Below, piece after piece: positions 17,441-25,226 of a DNA stretch of 64,000 nt. The DNA is from Demequina sp. NBRC 110054 (GTDB lineage: Bacteria > Actinomycetota > Actinomycetes > Actinomycetales > Demequinaceae): NCBI RefSeq assembly GCF_002090115.1, contig NZ_BBRK01000005.1, positions 665,415 to 729,414 of the forward strand, written 5' to 3'. The notes under the pieces are model-generated. The model was given only the letters and a program-made list of their open reading frames with translations, did not search any database and was not told where the DNA came from. Position numbers and translations under genes: made by a program. Numbering within the stretch: position 1 is the first letter of the stretch; each line of letters opens with the position of its first letter.

Positions 17441-17599
17441 ATGGGCTTTCTTGAGGGGATTCTGGCCTACGTTCTGGTCATCGGGGTCATTCTGTACGTG
17501 CTGTACCGGGTCATCCGGATGGCCGTGCGCGATGGGATCGTCGATGCCCACAAGCGCGTCGGCGCGCCGGCGCCGCTCCTCGACGAGGATCGCAACTGA
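17441..17599 (+). CDS. Small single-pass membrane protein, unknown function
   Basis: A 52-residue frame: ATG at 17441, TGA at 17597-17599. An N-terminal hydrophobic helix (ILAYVLVIGVILYVLYRVI, about residues 7-25) is followed by a basic, amphipathic tail (MAVRDGIVDAHKRVGAPAP) and an acidic end (LLDEDRN). It fits exactly between the divergent amine oxidase and the convergent moaD (3 bases to its stop), and the hydrophobic-then-charged pattern is protein-like. I do not recognise a named family. No strong ribosome binding site; the sequence before ATG is CATTCCCGGC. Confidence 0.65.
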   Translation: MGFLEGILAYVLVIGVILYVLYRVIRMAVRDGIVDAHKRVGAPAPLLDEDRN

Positions 17600-17602
17600 C
17601 CG

Positions 17603-17842
17603 CTATCCCCCCGCGAAGGGCGGAAGGACGTCCACGGTCGCGCCGTCGGGGATCGCCTCGCCGGGCTCGAGCAGCGTCCCGTCGGCCATGAGCGAGCACT
17701 TCGCGAGCACCGGCCCGAAGCCCTCGCCGAAGCGCAGCGCGAGCTCGGATCGCAGCGCGTCCTCGGTGGTCGCGGATGCCGAGGTCTCGGCGACGCCCGC
17801 GGCCTCCGCGGCGCCCGCGAACAGCCGCACCACGTGGCTCAC
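17603..17842 (-). CDS. moaD: MoaD, molybdopterin synthase sulfur carrier subunit
   Basis: A 79-residue ubiquitin-fold protein ending in the Gly-Gly that becomes thiocarboxylated (VDVLPPFAGG). It starts VVRLFAGAAEAAGV and has the expected small-subunit size. The GTG at 17842 overlaps the moaC stop (GTGA) and is preferred; an ATG four codons upstream (17854) is an alternative. Last gene of the long minus-strand tetrapyrrole/Moco operon. Partner MoaE is on the opposite operon, and the activating enzyme is the moeB-like gene three genes upstream. Confidence 0.92.
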   Translation of the reverse strand: MSHVVRLFAGAAEAAGVAETSASATTEDALRSELALRFGEGFGPVLAKCSLMADGTLLEPGEAIPDGATVDVLPPFAGG

Positions 17843-18309
17843 GGACGCACCCACTCGCCCGAGCGCCCGCCGGACTTGCGGATCAGCTCGACGGACCGGA
17901 TCGCGGTCGAGCGATCAAGGCCCTTCACCATGTCGATCACGTTGAGCGCCGCGACCGAGGCCGCAGTGAGCGCCTCCATCTCGACGCCCGTGCGGTCGGC
18001 GGTCGAGACGGTCGCCTCGATGGCCACCCCGTCGTCCTCGACCGCGACGTCCACCACGCATCCGTGCACACCGATCACGTGCGCGAGAGGCAGCAGCTCG
18101 GGGGTCCTCTTGGCCGCGGCGATCCCGGCCACCCGGGCTAGCGCGAGCACGTCCCCCTTGGGCACCGAGCCGGAGCGGAGCGCCTCGACGACCTCGGGTG
18201 AGCACGCGACGGACGCGCGCGCGGTCGCGGACCGCACCGTCGGCTGCTTCGCGGTGACGTCGACCATGCGCGCGTGGCCGGCCTCATCCAGGTGCGTGAA
18301 GTCGGTCAT
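17839..18309 (-). CDS. moaC: MoaC, cyclic pyranopterin monophosphate synthase
   Basis: A 156-residue enzyme that converts 3',8-cyclo-GTP, the MoaA product, to cyclic pyranopterin monophosphate. Start motif MTDFTHLDEAGHARMVDV, with KGDVLALARVAGIAAAKRT and the conserved LPLAHVIGVHGC (usually LCHPL) and GVEMEALTAASVAALNVIDM blocks. The position usually occupied by CHPL is AHVI here, a modest departure worth noting. ATG overlaps the moeA stop; stop overlaps the moaD GTG. Confidence 0.93.
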   Translation of the reverse strand: MTDFTHLDEAGHARMVDVTAKQPTVRSATARASVACSPEVVEALRSGSVPKGDVLALARVAGIAAAKRTPELLPLAHVIGVHGCVVDVAVEDDGVAIEATVSTADRTGVEMEALTAASVAALNVIDMVKGLDRSTAIRSVELIRKSGGRSGEWVRP

Positions 18310-19478
18310 GGGGAGAGCCTCATGATGCCCACGGTATCGCCGGCCCGGACCTCCTCGGTGTCCGCGTCGACCATGGCGAAGGCCTCGGCCCTCGAGAGCG
18401 ACCCGATCAGATGGGATGCCGAGCCGCCGGTCGTCGCCGGGAAGGCGAGTCCCCCCTCGAAGCGCACCGGCATCGCCTGCGCGCGGCCGGGAGGGCACCG
18501 CCACCCCTCTCCGACCACCGCGGCGCGCATCCCGGAATCCGGGAGCCGCAGCATCTCCCGCAGCATCGGCCTCACGACCACCAGGAACGTCACGACGACG
18601 GACACCGGATTGCCGGGAGCGCACACGATCGGCACGCCCCTCCACATCCCCAGCCCCTGAGGCTTGCCCGGCTGCATCGCGACCGGGCCAAACCACACTC
18701 CCTCGGGAGCGAGCGCCGTCTTCACGACGTCGTACGCGCCCGCGCTCACGCCGCCGGCGGTGATCAGCAGATCCGCGTCGAGCGAGTCGAGCGCCGCGAC
18801 CAGGTCCGCCTCGGAGTCCCCGACGACGCGCACTCCCGCGCACACCCCGCCCCACTCCTCGATCAGCGCAGGCAGGGTCGTCGAGCTCGCGTCGAAGATC
18901 TCCCCTGGTTCCAGCACGGATCCTGGCGGCCGGATCTCGTCCCCGGTGACGACGACCCCGATGCGGGGACGACGCACGACGCTCACGTCCGGGGCACCCG
19001 CCGTCGCGGCCGCGGACAGGTCCACCGCGCGCAGCCGCCGGGGCGCGTCGAGGACCACGTCGCCCGTACGCAGATCCTCTCCTGCCTGCCTCACGAACGC
19101 GCCCGCGGAGGGCCAGCGTCTGATCTCGACCCGGTCGACGCCTCGGTCCGTGTCCTCGACGGGCACGACCGCGTCGGCGCCGTCGGGCATCGGGGCACCC
19201 GTCATCACGCGGGCCACGGTTCCCGGTGCGAGGGGCGGCGGCGCGATGCCCGCGGGGCCGTCCGCGCTGACGTCCCACGCGCCCGCGCCTCCGGAGCCGG
19301 AGGCGACGGCGTACCCGTCCATCGATGTCGTGCGGAACGGAGGCGCGTCGTACAGGGCGGCGATGGGCTCGGCGAGCGACCGGCCGAGCGCCGAGGCGAG
19401 CGGCACGCGCTCGACCCCCAGCGGCTCCACGAGCGCCATGGCCTGGGCGACGTGGTCGTCGACGCTACGCACGGACAC
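18306..19478 (-). CDS. moeA: MoeA, molybdopterin molybdenumtransferase
   Basis: A 390-residue enzyme inserting molybdate into adenylated molybdopterin. Conserved: PPFRTTSMDGYAVAS (normally DNSAMDGYA), VMTGAPMPDGADAVVPVE, AGEDLRTGDVVL, GVVVTGDEI, ITAGGVSAGAYDVVK, MQPGKPQG and LPGNPVS-type APGNPVSVVV. The C-terminal domain IV is present. GTG start at 19478 overlaps the end of the moeB-like gene by 14 bases; a second GTG two codons in is possible. Its stop overlaps moaC. Confidence 0.95.
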   Translation of the reverse strand: MSVRSVDDHVAQAMALVEPLGVERVPLASALGRSLAEPIAALYDAPPFRTTSMDGYAVASGSGGAGAWDVSADGPAGIAPPPLAPGTVARVMTGAPMPDGADAVVPVEDTDRGVDRVEIRRWPSAGAFVRQAGEDLRTGDVVLDAPRRLRAVDLSAAATAGAPDVSVVRRPRIGVVVTGDEIRPPGSVLEPGEIFDASSTTLPALIEEWGGVCAGVRVVGDSEADLVAALDSLDADLLITAGGVSAGAYDVVKTALAPEGVWFGPVAMQPGKPQGLGMWRGVPIVCAPGNPVSVVVTFLVVVRPMLREMLRLPDSGMRAAVVGEGWRCPPGRAQAMPVRFEGGLAFPATTGGSASHLIGSLSRAEAFAMVDADTEEVRAGDTVGIMRLSP

Positions 19479-20184
19479 CCGCGCGTGAGCGCACGGGTAC
19501 GTCGCGCCAGCCTCCGGCGCGGCCGTCGACGATGCTGAGCCGACCCTCCATGGTCTGCTCGCCGAGGAGGGCGAGCAGGGTCTGCGTGGCCATCGCGGTG
19601 CCGACGAGCCCGCAGACGGGGCCGATCACGCCCTGGCCCTCGCACCCGTCGAGCGGGTCGAGCCCGCGGTCGGGGAAGACGTCGTCGAGTCCGACGCGAT
19701 CGCCGAAGACGGTGACCTGACCGTGCCAGCCCTGGACCGCTCCCCACACGAGCGGGACGCCGAGGGAACGGGTGACCGAGAAGACGTCGCGGCGCGATAC
19801 CCACGTGTCCGTCGCGTCGATGACGACGTCGTGACCCTTGAGCACGCCAGCATCGTCCGGTCCCAGGCGAATGGCCCGGGTCTCGACCCGGCACCACGGG
19901 GACGATGCGGCAAGGGCGGTCGCGGCGGCGTCCACCTTGGGCGAGCCGACGTCGGTGGGGCCGAAGAGGATCTGGCGCGGCAGGTTCGAGGTCTGCACGG
20001 AGTCGGCGTCGATCAGCGTGAGGCCGCCCACCCCTGACGCCGCGAGGTACTGCGCGGCCGGGCAGCCCAGTCCCCCGACACCGACGATCGCCACGCGGGC
20101 GGAAGCCAGCCGCTCCTGGCCTTCCTCACCGAATCCAGGGACGATGCGCTGCCGTACGAAGGGATCAGACACCACACGCCTCAC
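19465..20184 (-). CDS. moeB: MoeB/ThiF-type MoaD adenylyltransferase lacking zinc Cys pairs
   Basis: A 239-residue E1-like enzyme expected to adenylate the MoaD C-terminus. Nucleotide fold: VGVGGLGCPAAQYLAASGVG, LIDADSVQTSNLPRQILF (arginine finger) and VVIDATDTW. Oddity: the two CxxC pairs that hold zinc in E. coli MoeB are not recognisable, and no rhodanese domain follows, so it is a short form. It sits two genes upstream of moaC in the same operon, which supports MoeB over ThiF. Three GTG codons (20184, 20175, 20172) could start it; the last has AGG six bases upstream. The gene overlaps the cbiX-like gene. Confidence 0.85.
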   Translation of the reverse strand: MRRVVSDPFVRQRIVPGFGEEGQERLASARVAIVGVGGLGCPAAQYLAASGVGGLTLIDADSVQTSNLPRQILFGPTDVGSPKVDAAATALAASSPWCRVETRAIRLGPDDAGVLKGHDVVIDATDTWVSRRDVFSVTRSLGVPLVWGAVQGWHGQVTVFGDRVGLDDVFPDRGLDPLDGCEGQGVIGPVCGLVGTAMATQTLLALLGEQTMEGRLSIVDGRAGGWRDVPVRSRAGVRA

Positions 20185-20857
20185 GGTAGCGGTCGAGGAC
20201 GATGCTCACCAGCAGCGGATGCGGCGCGAGAGGCGCGGTGACGCGGTCGGCGCCGGCGCCCGACAGCCGCTCCTGGAACACGCCGGGCGCGAGCAGGTAC
20301 GACGCGATCGTCACGCCATCCTCCTCGCCGAACTCGCGCGCCTTGGTCACCGCATCGGTCACCGTCGGGTGGATGTCGGACGCGAAGCCGACGCGCACGG
20401 GACCGCCCCACGCGGTGCGAAGCATCTCGGCGGCCTTGGACGTGTCCGCCTGCGCGCGCTCGTCGGACGAACCCGCGGGCGCGAGCACGACGGTCGACTC
20501 GGGAGCGGCCCCGGCCTCGGCCAGGCGCTGCCGGAGCAGCTTCACGAGCTTCGCGTCGGGGCCGAGCGCGCGGGCGGACACGATGTCGGGGCGCGGCGCG
20601 ACGGCATTGGCGATGTCGTGATGCACGTGATAGCCCGACGCGAGCAGCAGCGGGACCACCACCGCGGTCACGCCCTCGCCCTCGGGGATCTCCGCGATCA
20701 CCTTCTCGAGCTCGGGGCCGTGGACGTCGACGTAGGCCTCCCGCACATCGACATCGGGAAGCGCCTCCCTCACCTCGTCGAGCAGACCGCGCACGACCGC
20801 GCGGCCCTCCTCGCTGCGCGTACCGTGCGCGCATCCGATGAGGATCGGAGACGTCAT
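20165..20857 (-). CDS. Sirohydrochlorin chelatase-like protein (CbiX/SirB family)
   Basis: A 230-residue class II chelatase with two related half-domains. N-terminal LIGCAHGTRSEEG provides the metal-binding His; LLLASGYHVHHDI carries further His residues; the second half repeats the pattern (VLAPAGSSDERA, then SYLLAPGVFQERL). It likely inserts Fe2+ into sirohydrochlorin, completing siroheme, because the gene upstream supplies the CysG uroporphyrinogen methyltransferase/dehydrogenase activities and no separate cobalamin genes are near. A 22-base gap separates it from that gene. Cobalt chelation is a less likely alternative. Confidence 0.85.
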   Translation of the reverse strand: MTSPILIGCAHGTRSEEGRAVVRGLLDEVREALPDVDVREAYVDVHGPELEKVIAEIPEGEGVTAVVVPLLLASGYHVHHDIANAVAPRPDIVSARALGPDAKLVKLLRQRLAEAGAAPESTVVLAPAGSSDERAQADTSKAAEMLRTAWGGPVRVGFASDIHPTVTDAVTKAREFGEEDGVTIASYLLAPGVFQERLSGAGADRVTAPLAPHPLLVSIVLDRYREACGV

Positions 20858-20879
20858 CCGTGGACCTCCTGATCGACTG

Positions 20880-22100
20880 TCACGACGGCGGCGTCGCCGC
20901 CAGCGCCGACGCCAGGAACGCCGGTGCGGCGACCCTGCCGAAGACGATAACGGCCGGAGGTTTCACCGCCGTTTCCCCTGCGATACGAACGATGTCAGCA
21001 AGTGAACCTCGCGTGACGCGCTCGCGAACCGTCGCGGCGGACTCGATGATTGCGACCGGCGTCGACGGGTCCGCGCCCTCCTCGAGGGCGGCCTCGACGA
21101 ACGCGGGAAGCGCGGCGACGCCCATGAGCACGACGAGCGTCGCGCCCTCCCCCAGCGCCGCCCTCGCGGTCGGCTCGGGCCCGGCGTGACCCGAGGTGAT
21201 GACGACCGAGGTCGACACCTGACGATGCGTCGGCGGGATCCCCGCGAGCGCGGGTGCGGCGAGCGCCGAGGTCACTCCCGGCACCACCTCGACGGGGATG
21301 CCCGCCTCGGCGCACGCGTGCACCTCCTCGCCTCCGCGGCCGAAGACGAACGGATCGCCGCCCTTGAGCCGTACAACTGTGAGGCCGCGGCGGGCACGGT
21401 CCACGAGGATCTCGTTGATCTCGTGCTGCGGGACCGGGTGGTTGTCGGGAGACTTCCCGACATTGATCACCTCGACGTGCTCCGGCAGCGCGGCGAGCAG
21501 CCCCGTCGCGCCGAGCCGGTCGGTCACGACGACGTCGGCCTCCGCCACCAGACGCGCGCCGCGCACCGTGATGAGGTCGACGCTGCCCGGACCGGAGCCG
21601 ACCAGGACCACGCGCCCCGCACGTCGCCTCACGCGGCGCATGTCCACCTGGCCGGCGTCGAGCAGCGCGCCAAGAGAGTCGCGCACGCGGGCGACGCGCG
21701 CGGGATCGGGCGCACCCTCGGAGACGACGCCGATCGACAGGTCGCCGTGACGCGACACCGCCGCGACGCGCGCCTTGGTGGAGAAGCCGTCGGACGAGTT
21801 CACGCACCAGATGCGGCGGTCCGCGGCCCACGCCGCGACCTGCATGTTGATGTCCGCGTCGTCCGTCGCCGCGATGACCAGCCAGGCGCCGTCGAGATCC
21901 GTCGCGCGGACCTTGCGATCGATCCAGCGCACATCGCCGTGCGAGACCTGGGCGGCGACGTCGGTGCCGCACTCAGGCGCGACGACGGTGACGTCGGCAC
22001 CCGAGTCGAGCAGGCCCCGCACGCGACGCGCGGCCACCACGCCGCCGCCGACGACCACGACGAGCCGGTCAGCGACGTCGAGCGACAGGAGCAGGCTCAC
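20880..22100 (-). CDS. cysG: CysG-type fusion: precorrin-2 dehydrogenase and uroporphyrinogen-III methyltransferase
   Basis: A 406-residue bifunctional enzyme. N-terminal (1-150) NAD-binding dehydrogenase: VVVVGGGVVAARRVRGLL, VIAATDDADIN, and STKARVAAVSRHGDLSIGV. C-terminal (160-406) SUMT methylase: LVGSGPGSVDLITVRGARL, VTDRLG, VGKSPDNHPVPQHEIN, RLKGGDPFVFGRGGEE and VVPGVTSALAAPA. Dehydrogenase and methylase are in CysG order, while ferrochelation is probably done by the neighbouring CbiX-like protein. The start overlaps the hemL stop (ATGA). This is where the operon's uroporphyrinogen III is committed to siroheme. Confidence 0.94.
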   Translation of the reverse strand: MSLLLSLDVADRLVVVVGGGVVAARRVRGLLDSGADVTVVAPECGTDVAAQVSHGDVRWIDRKVRATDLDGAWLVIAATDDADINMQVAAWAADRRIWCVNSSDGFSTKARVAAVSRHGDLSIGVVSEGAPDPARVARVRDSLGALLDAGQVDMRRVRRRAGRVVLVGSGPGSVDLITVRGARLVAEADVVVTDRLGATGLLAALPEHVEVINVGKSPDNHPVPQHEINEILVDRARRGLTVVRLKGGDPFVFGRGGEEVHACAEAGIPVEVVPGVTSALAAPALAGIPPTHRQVSTSVVITSGHAGPEPTARAALGEGATLVVLMGVAALPAFVEAALEEGADPSTPVAIIESAATVRERVTRGSLADIVRIAGETAVKPPAVIVFGRVAAPAFLASALAATPPS

Positions 22101-23473
22101 GGCGCCTTGGCCTCACGCCCTCCCCAGGTCTTCACGGCGTCGATCACGCGATCGACGTGCGCCTCGGTGTGCGCGAGGGACACGAACCACGCCTCGTACG
22201 CGCTCGGGGGCAGCGCGACGCCGCTGGAACGCAGCGAGTGGAACATGTCGGAGTACCGCAGGGCGTCCTGGTCCGAGACCTCGTCGAACGTGATGGGCGG
22301 CTCGGACAGCCCCAGGAAGATCGAGAACAGCGTGCCCGCGCGCCCCACGGCGTGGGGGACGCCCGCGGCGTGCAGCTGCTCGCTCACGCCCTTGCGCAGC
22401 AGCGCCGACACCTTGTCGAGGCGGGCGTACGCGTCGTCGTCGAGAAGCCGCATCGTGGCCAGGCCCGCGGCGACCGCGACGGGATTCCCGGACAGCGTGC
22501 CGGCCTGGTAGACGGCGCCGACGGGCGCGAGGAGGTCCATGAGGTCGGCGCGGCCCGCGACCGAGGCGACCGGCAGCCCTCCGCCGATGACCTTGCCGAA
22601 GGTCACGAGGTCCGGCGACCATGGCTCGTGGCCCGCCGCGACGTCCGCGTCGCGCTCAAGCCCCCAGCCTCCTGCGGGGCCCGCGCGGAAGCCCGACAGC
22701 ACCTCGTCGAGGATCATGACGGCGCCCTCGTTGCGGCACAGCTGAGAGATGAGGCGGTGGAAGCCCTCGGGCGGCGAGACGACGCCCATGTTCGCGGGGA
22801 CGGCCTCGACGATCACCGCGGCGATGCGGGAGCCGTGCTCCGCGAAGGCGTCGGTGAGCGCGTCGACGTCACCGTAGGGCAGCACCATCGTGTCCTTCGC
22901 GACGCCGGCCGTGACTCCCGCGGAGTCCGGGACGCCCGAGGTCGCGAGACCCGAGCCCGCGGCGACGAGCAGCGCGTCGGAATGGCCGTGATAGCAGCCC
23001 GCGAACTTCACGATCACATCGCGGCCGGTCGCGGCGCGCGCGATGCGCAGCGCCGTCATCGTCGCCTCGGTGCCGGTAGATACGAGCCGCACCTTCTGCG
23101 CCGGCGCGTAGCGCGCGCGGATCTCCTCGGCGAGCTCGACCTCGGCCTCGGTGGTCGCGCCGAAGCTCAGGCCGTTCGAGGCCGCGGCTCGCACCGCGGA
23201 CACGACCTGCGGGTGAGCGTGTCCGACGATGCCGGCCCCCCACGAGTCGACGAGGTCGATGAACTCGCGCCCTGCGGCGTCGGTGATCATCGCGCCCTTG
23301 GCGGACGCGATCGGCAACGGGTGGCCGCCGACGCCGTTCCACGCACGCACGGGGCTGTTCACGCCGCCGGGCATGACGTCGGCAGCGCGCTCCTCCCACG
23401 CCTTCTCGCCGCGCAGGGTACGCAGCCCCAGGCGGTTCATCTTCGTCTTCAGCTGCGACGAGATGGGCTTCAT
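22097..23473 (-). CDS. hemL: Glutamate-1-semialdehyde 2,1-aminomutase
   Basis: A 458-residue PLP enzyme making 5-aminolevulinate in the C5 pathway. MPGGVNSPVRAW is the class signature; STGTEATMTALRIARAATGR binds the phosphate; ILDEVLSGFRAG precedes the Schiff-base lysine in TFGKVIGGGLP (Lys about 294). An extra 20 N-terminal residues appear relative to E. coli. Coupled to hemB upstream and cysG downstream by 4-base overlaps. hemA, which should supply its substrate, is not in the window. Confidence 0.97.
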   Translation of the reverse strand: MKPISSQLKTKMNRLGLRTLRGEKAWEERAADVMPGGVNSPVRAWNGVGGHPLPIASAKGAMITDAAGREFIDLVDSWGAGIVGHAHPQVVSAVRAAASNGLSFGATTEAEVELAEEIRARYAPAQKVRLVSTGTEATMTALRIARAATGRDVIVKFAGCYHGHSDALLVAAGSGLATSGVPDSAGVTAGVAKDTMVLPYGDVDALTDAFAEHGSRIAAVIVEAVPANMGVVSPPEGFHRLISQLCRNEGAVMILDEVLSGFRAGPAGGWGLERDADVAAGHEPWSPDLVTFGKVIGGGLPVASVAGRADLMDLLAPVGAVYQAGTLSGNPVAVAAGLATMRLLDDDAYARLDKVSALLRKGVSEQLHAAGVPHAVGRAGTLFSIFLGLSEPPITFDEVSDQDALRYSDMFHSLRSSGVALPPSAYEAWFVSLAHTEAHVDRVIDAVKTWGGREAKAP

Positions 23474-24450
23474 GCGTCCTCCTTCAGCCAGGCCGCGAGC
23501 TCGATCGCGGCATAGGTGACGACGATGTCCGCGCCCGCGCGGACCATCGAGGTGAGCGCCTCCAGGTGGGAGGCGCGACGGTCGATCCAGCCGTTCGCGG
23601 CGGCCGCCTCGATCTGGGCGTACTCGCCCGACACGTGGTAGACCGCGACGGGAACATCGGACTGGGCGGCGACGTCAGCGACGACGTCGAGGTACGGCAG
23701 CGCGGGCTTGACCATCACGATGTCCGCGCCCTCGGCCTCGTCGAGCGCCGCCTCGAGCGAGCCCTCGCGGCGATTGGCGGGATCCATCTGATAGGTGCGA
23801 CGGTCGCCCTGGAGCTGACTGTCCACGGCCTCACGGAAGGGCCCGTAGAACGCGGAGGCGTACTTCGCGGCGTACGCGAGCAGCGACACGTCGGTGAAGC
23901 CCTCGTCGTCGAGCGCGTCGCGGATCGCGACGACCTGGCCGTCCATCATGCCGCTGAGGCCCAGCACGTGCGCGCCGGCCCGCGCCTGCGCGAGCGCCAT
24001 TCGCTGGTAGACGAGCACCGTCGCGTCGTTGTGGACGTTGCCGTGCGCGTCGAGCACGCCGCAGTGGCCGTGATCGGTGAACTCGTCCAGGCAGAGGTCG
24101 GCCATGACGACGATGCGGTCGCCCGCGGCTGCGACTGCCTCGGCGATCGCGAGGTTGAGGATCCCGTCCGCCTCGCATGCGGCGGTGCCCTCGGCGTCGC
24201 GCACCGAGGGGATCGCGAACAGCATCACGCCGCCGAGCCCGGCCTCGATCGCCGCCTCGACGGCGGGCCGCACTCCCGACAGAGGGATCTGGTCCACACC
24301 GGGCAGCGAGGTGATCGGCCGCGGCACGTCCAGGTCCTCGTGCACGAACAGCGGCAGCACCAGCTGTGCGGCCTGAGGGCGCACCTCGCGCACGAGCCGA
24401 CGCATCGCCGGCGTCGTCCTCAGCCTCCTCGGCCTCCTGGACAGGCTCAT
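23470..24450 (-). CDS. hemB: Porphobilinogen synthase (delta-aminolevulinate dehydratase)
   Basis: A 326-residue TIM-barrel enzyme that condenses two 5-aminolevulinates. Active-site lysines lie in AYAAKYASAFYGPFREA and MVKPALPYLD. The metal segment reads CLDEFTDHGHCG: two of the usual three zinc cysteines are present and the middle one is Asp. This is a mixed site between the zinc type (CxC..C) and the Mg type (all Asp), so metal use cannot be called from sequence. Coupled to hemD and hemL by 4-base overlaps. Confidence 0.96.
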   Translation of the reverse strand: MSLSRRPRRLRTTPAMRRLVREVRPQAAQLVLPLFVHEDLDVPRPITSLPGVDQIPLSGVRPAVEAAIEAGLGGVMLFAIPSVRDAEGTAACEADGILNLAIAEAVAAAGDRIVVMADLCLDEFTDHGHCGVLDAHGNVHNDATVLVYQRMALAQARAGAHVLGLSGMMDGQVVAIRDALDDEGFTDVSLLAYAAKYASAFYGPFREAVDSQLQGDRRTYQMDPANRREGSLEAALDEAEGADIVMVKPALPYLDVVADVAAQSDVPVAVYHVSGEYAQIEAAAANGWIDRRASHLEALTSMVRAGADIVVTYAAIELAAWLKEDA

Positions 24451-25226
24451 CGGTCTCCCTTCGCGGCGAGGGCGGCCGCGAGCGCGTCCGCCATTCCGTC
24501 ATAGCTCGGTTCGGTGGCGACGGCGTCGACCCGCATGCCCGCCGCACGGGCAGCGGCCGCTGTCGTCCCCCCGATGGCCACCATCATGGTGGAAACCGGT
24601 ACGTCGGCGCATTGCGAGGCGAGACGCTCGGCGACCGACCCCGACGTCAGCAGCACCGCATCGAACTCCCCGGCGCGCAGCGCGGCGACCGTCTCGGCCG
24701 AGGCTCCGGGGCCGTCGACGGTCCGGTACGCCTCGACCTGGTCCACGTCCCATCCGCGGCGCGCGAGGCCGCGGGGCAGCGTCGGGGCGGCCAGGTTGCC
24801 GAGCGGGACGAGCACGCGCCCCTCGCCCTCGGGCAGCTCCTTGGCGATCCCCGCGGCCGACTGGCGGCCCTGCGGCACGAACGACACCTCGAGGCCCACC
24901 TCGGCGCACACGGCCCTGGTGGACTCCCCGACGGTCGCGACGCGCGAGCGCGGCTGCGGCTCCGTGAGGCTCCTGCCTTCGCGCTCGGCGATCCTGTGCA
25001 TCGCGAGCACCGCGTTGCGGCTCGTGACCGCGAGCCAGTCGTACTCGCCGTCGCACCACGCGATGACCGCGTCCGCGAGCGCAGCAGGATCCGAGGGGCC
25101 CTCGATCGCGATGAATCGCGCCTCGTCGACCGTCGCGCCCGCCGAGCGCAGACGCTCGGCCATCTCGCGACGCGCGGACGTGACGGGAACCAGGACACGC
25201 ACATCCGCGAAGGGATGTGCGGTCAT
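24447..25226 (-). CDS. hemD: Uroporphyrinogen-III synthase
   Basis: A 259-residue two-domain protein that closes hydroxymethylbilane to uroporphyrinogen III. The family is poorly conserved; supporting features are VRVLVPVTSARREM at the start, DWLAVTSRNAV, VATVGESTRAV, VLVPLGNLAAPTLPRGL and VLLTSGSVAERL, and its position between hemC and hemB. ATG at 25226 overlaps the hemC stop; the longer open frame upstream lies inside hemC and is not used. Confidence 0.9.
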   Translation of the reverse strand: MTAHPFADVRVLVPVTSARREMAERLRSAGATVDEARFIAIEGPSDPAALADAVIAWCDGEYDWLAVTSRNAVLAMHRIAEREGRSLTEPQPRSRVATVGESTRAVCAEVGLEVSFVPQGRQSAAGIAKELPEGEGRVLVPLGNLAAPTLPRGLARRGWDVDQVEAYRTVDGPGASAETVAALRAGEFDAVLLTSGSVAERLASQCADVPVSTMMVAIGGTTAAAARAAGMRVDAVATEPSYDGMADALAAALAAKGDR

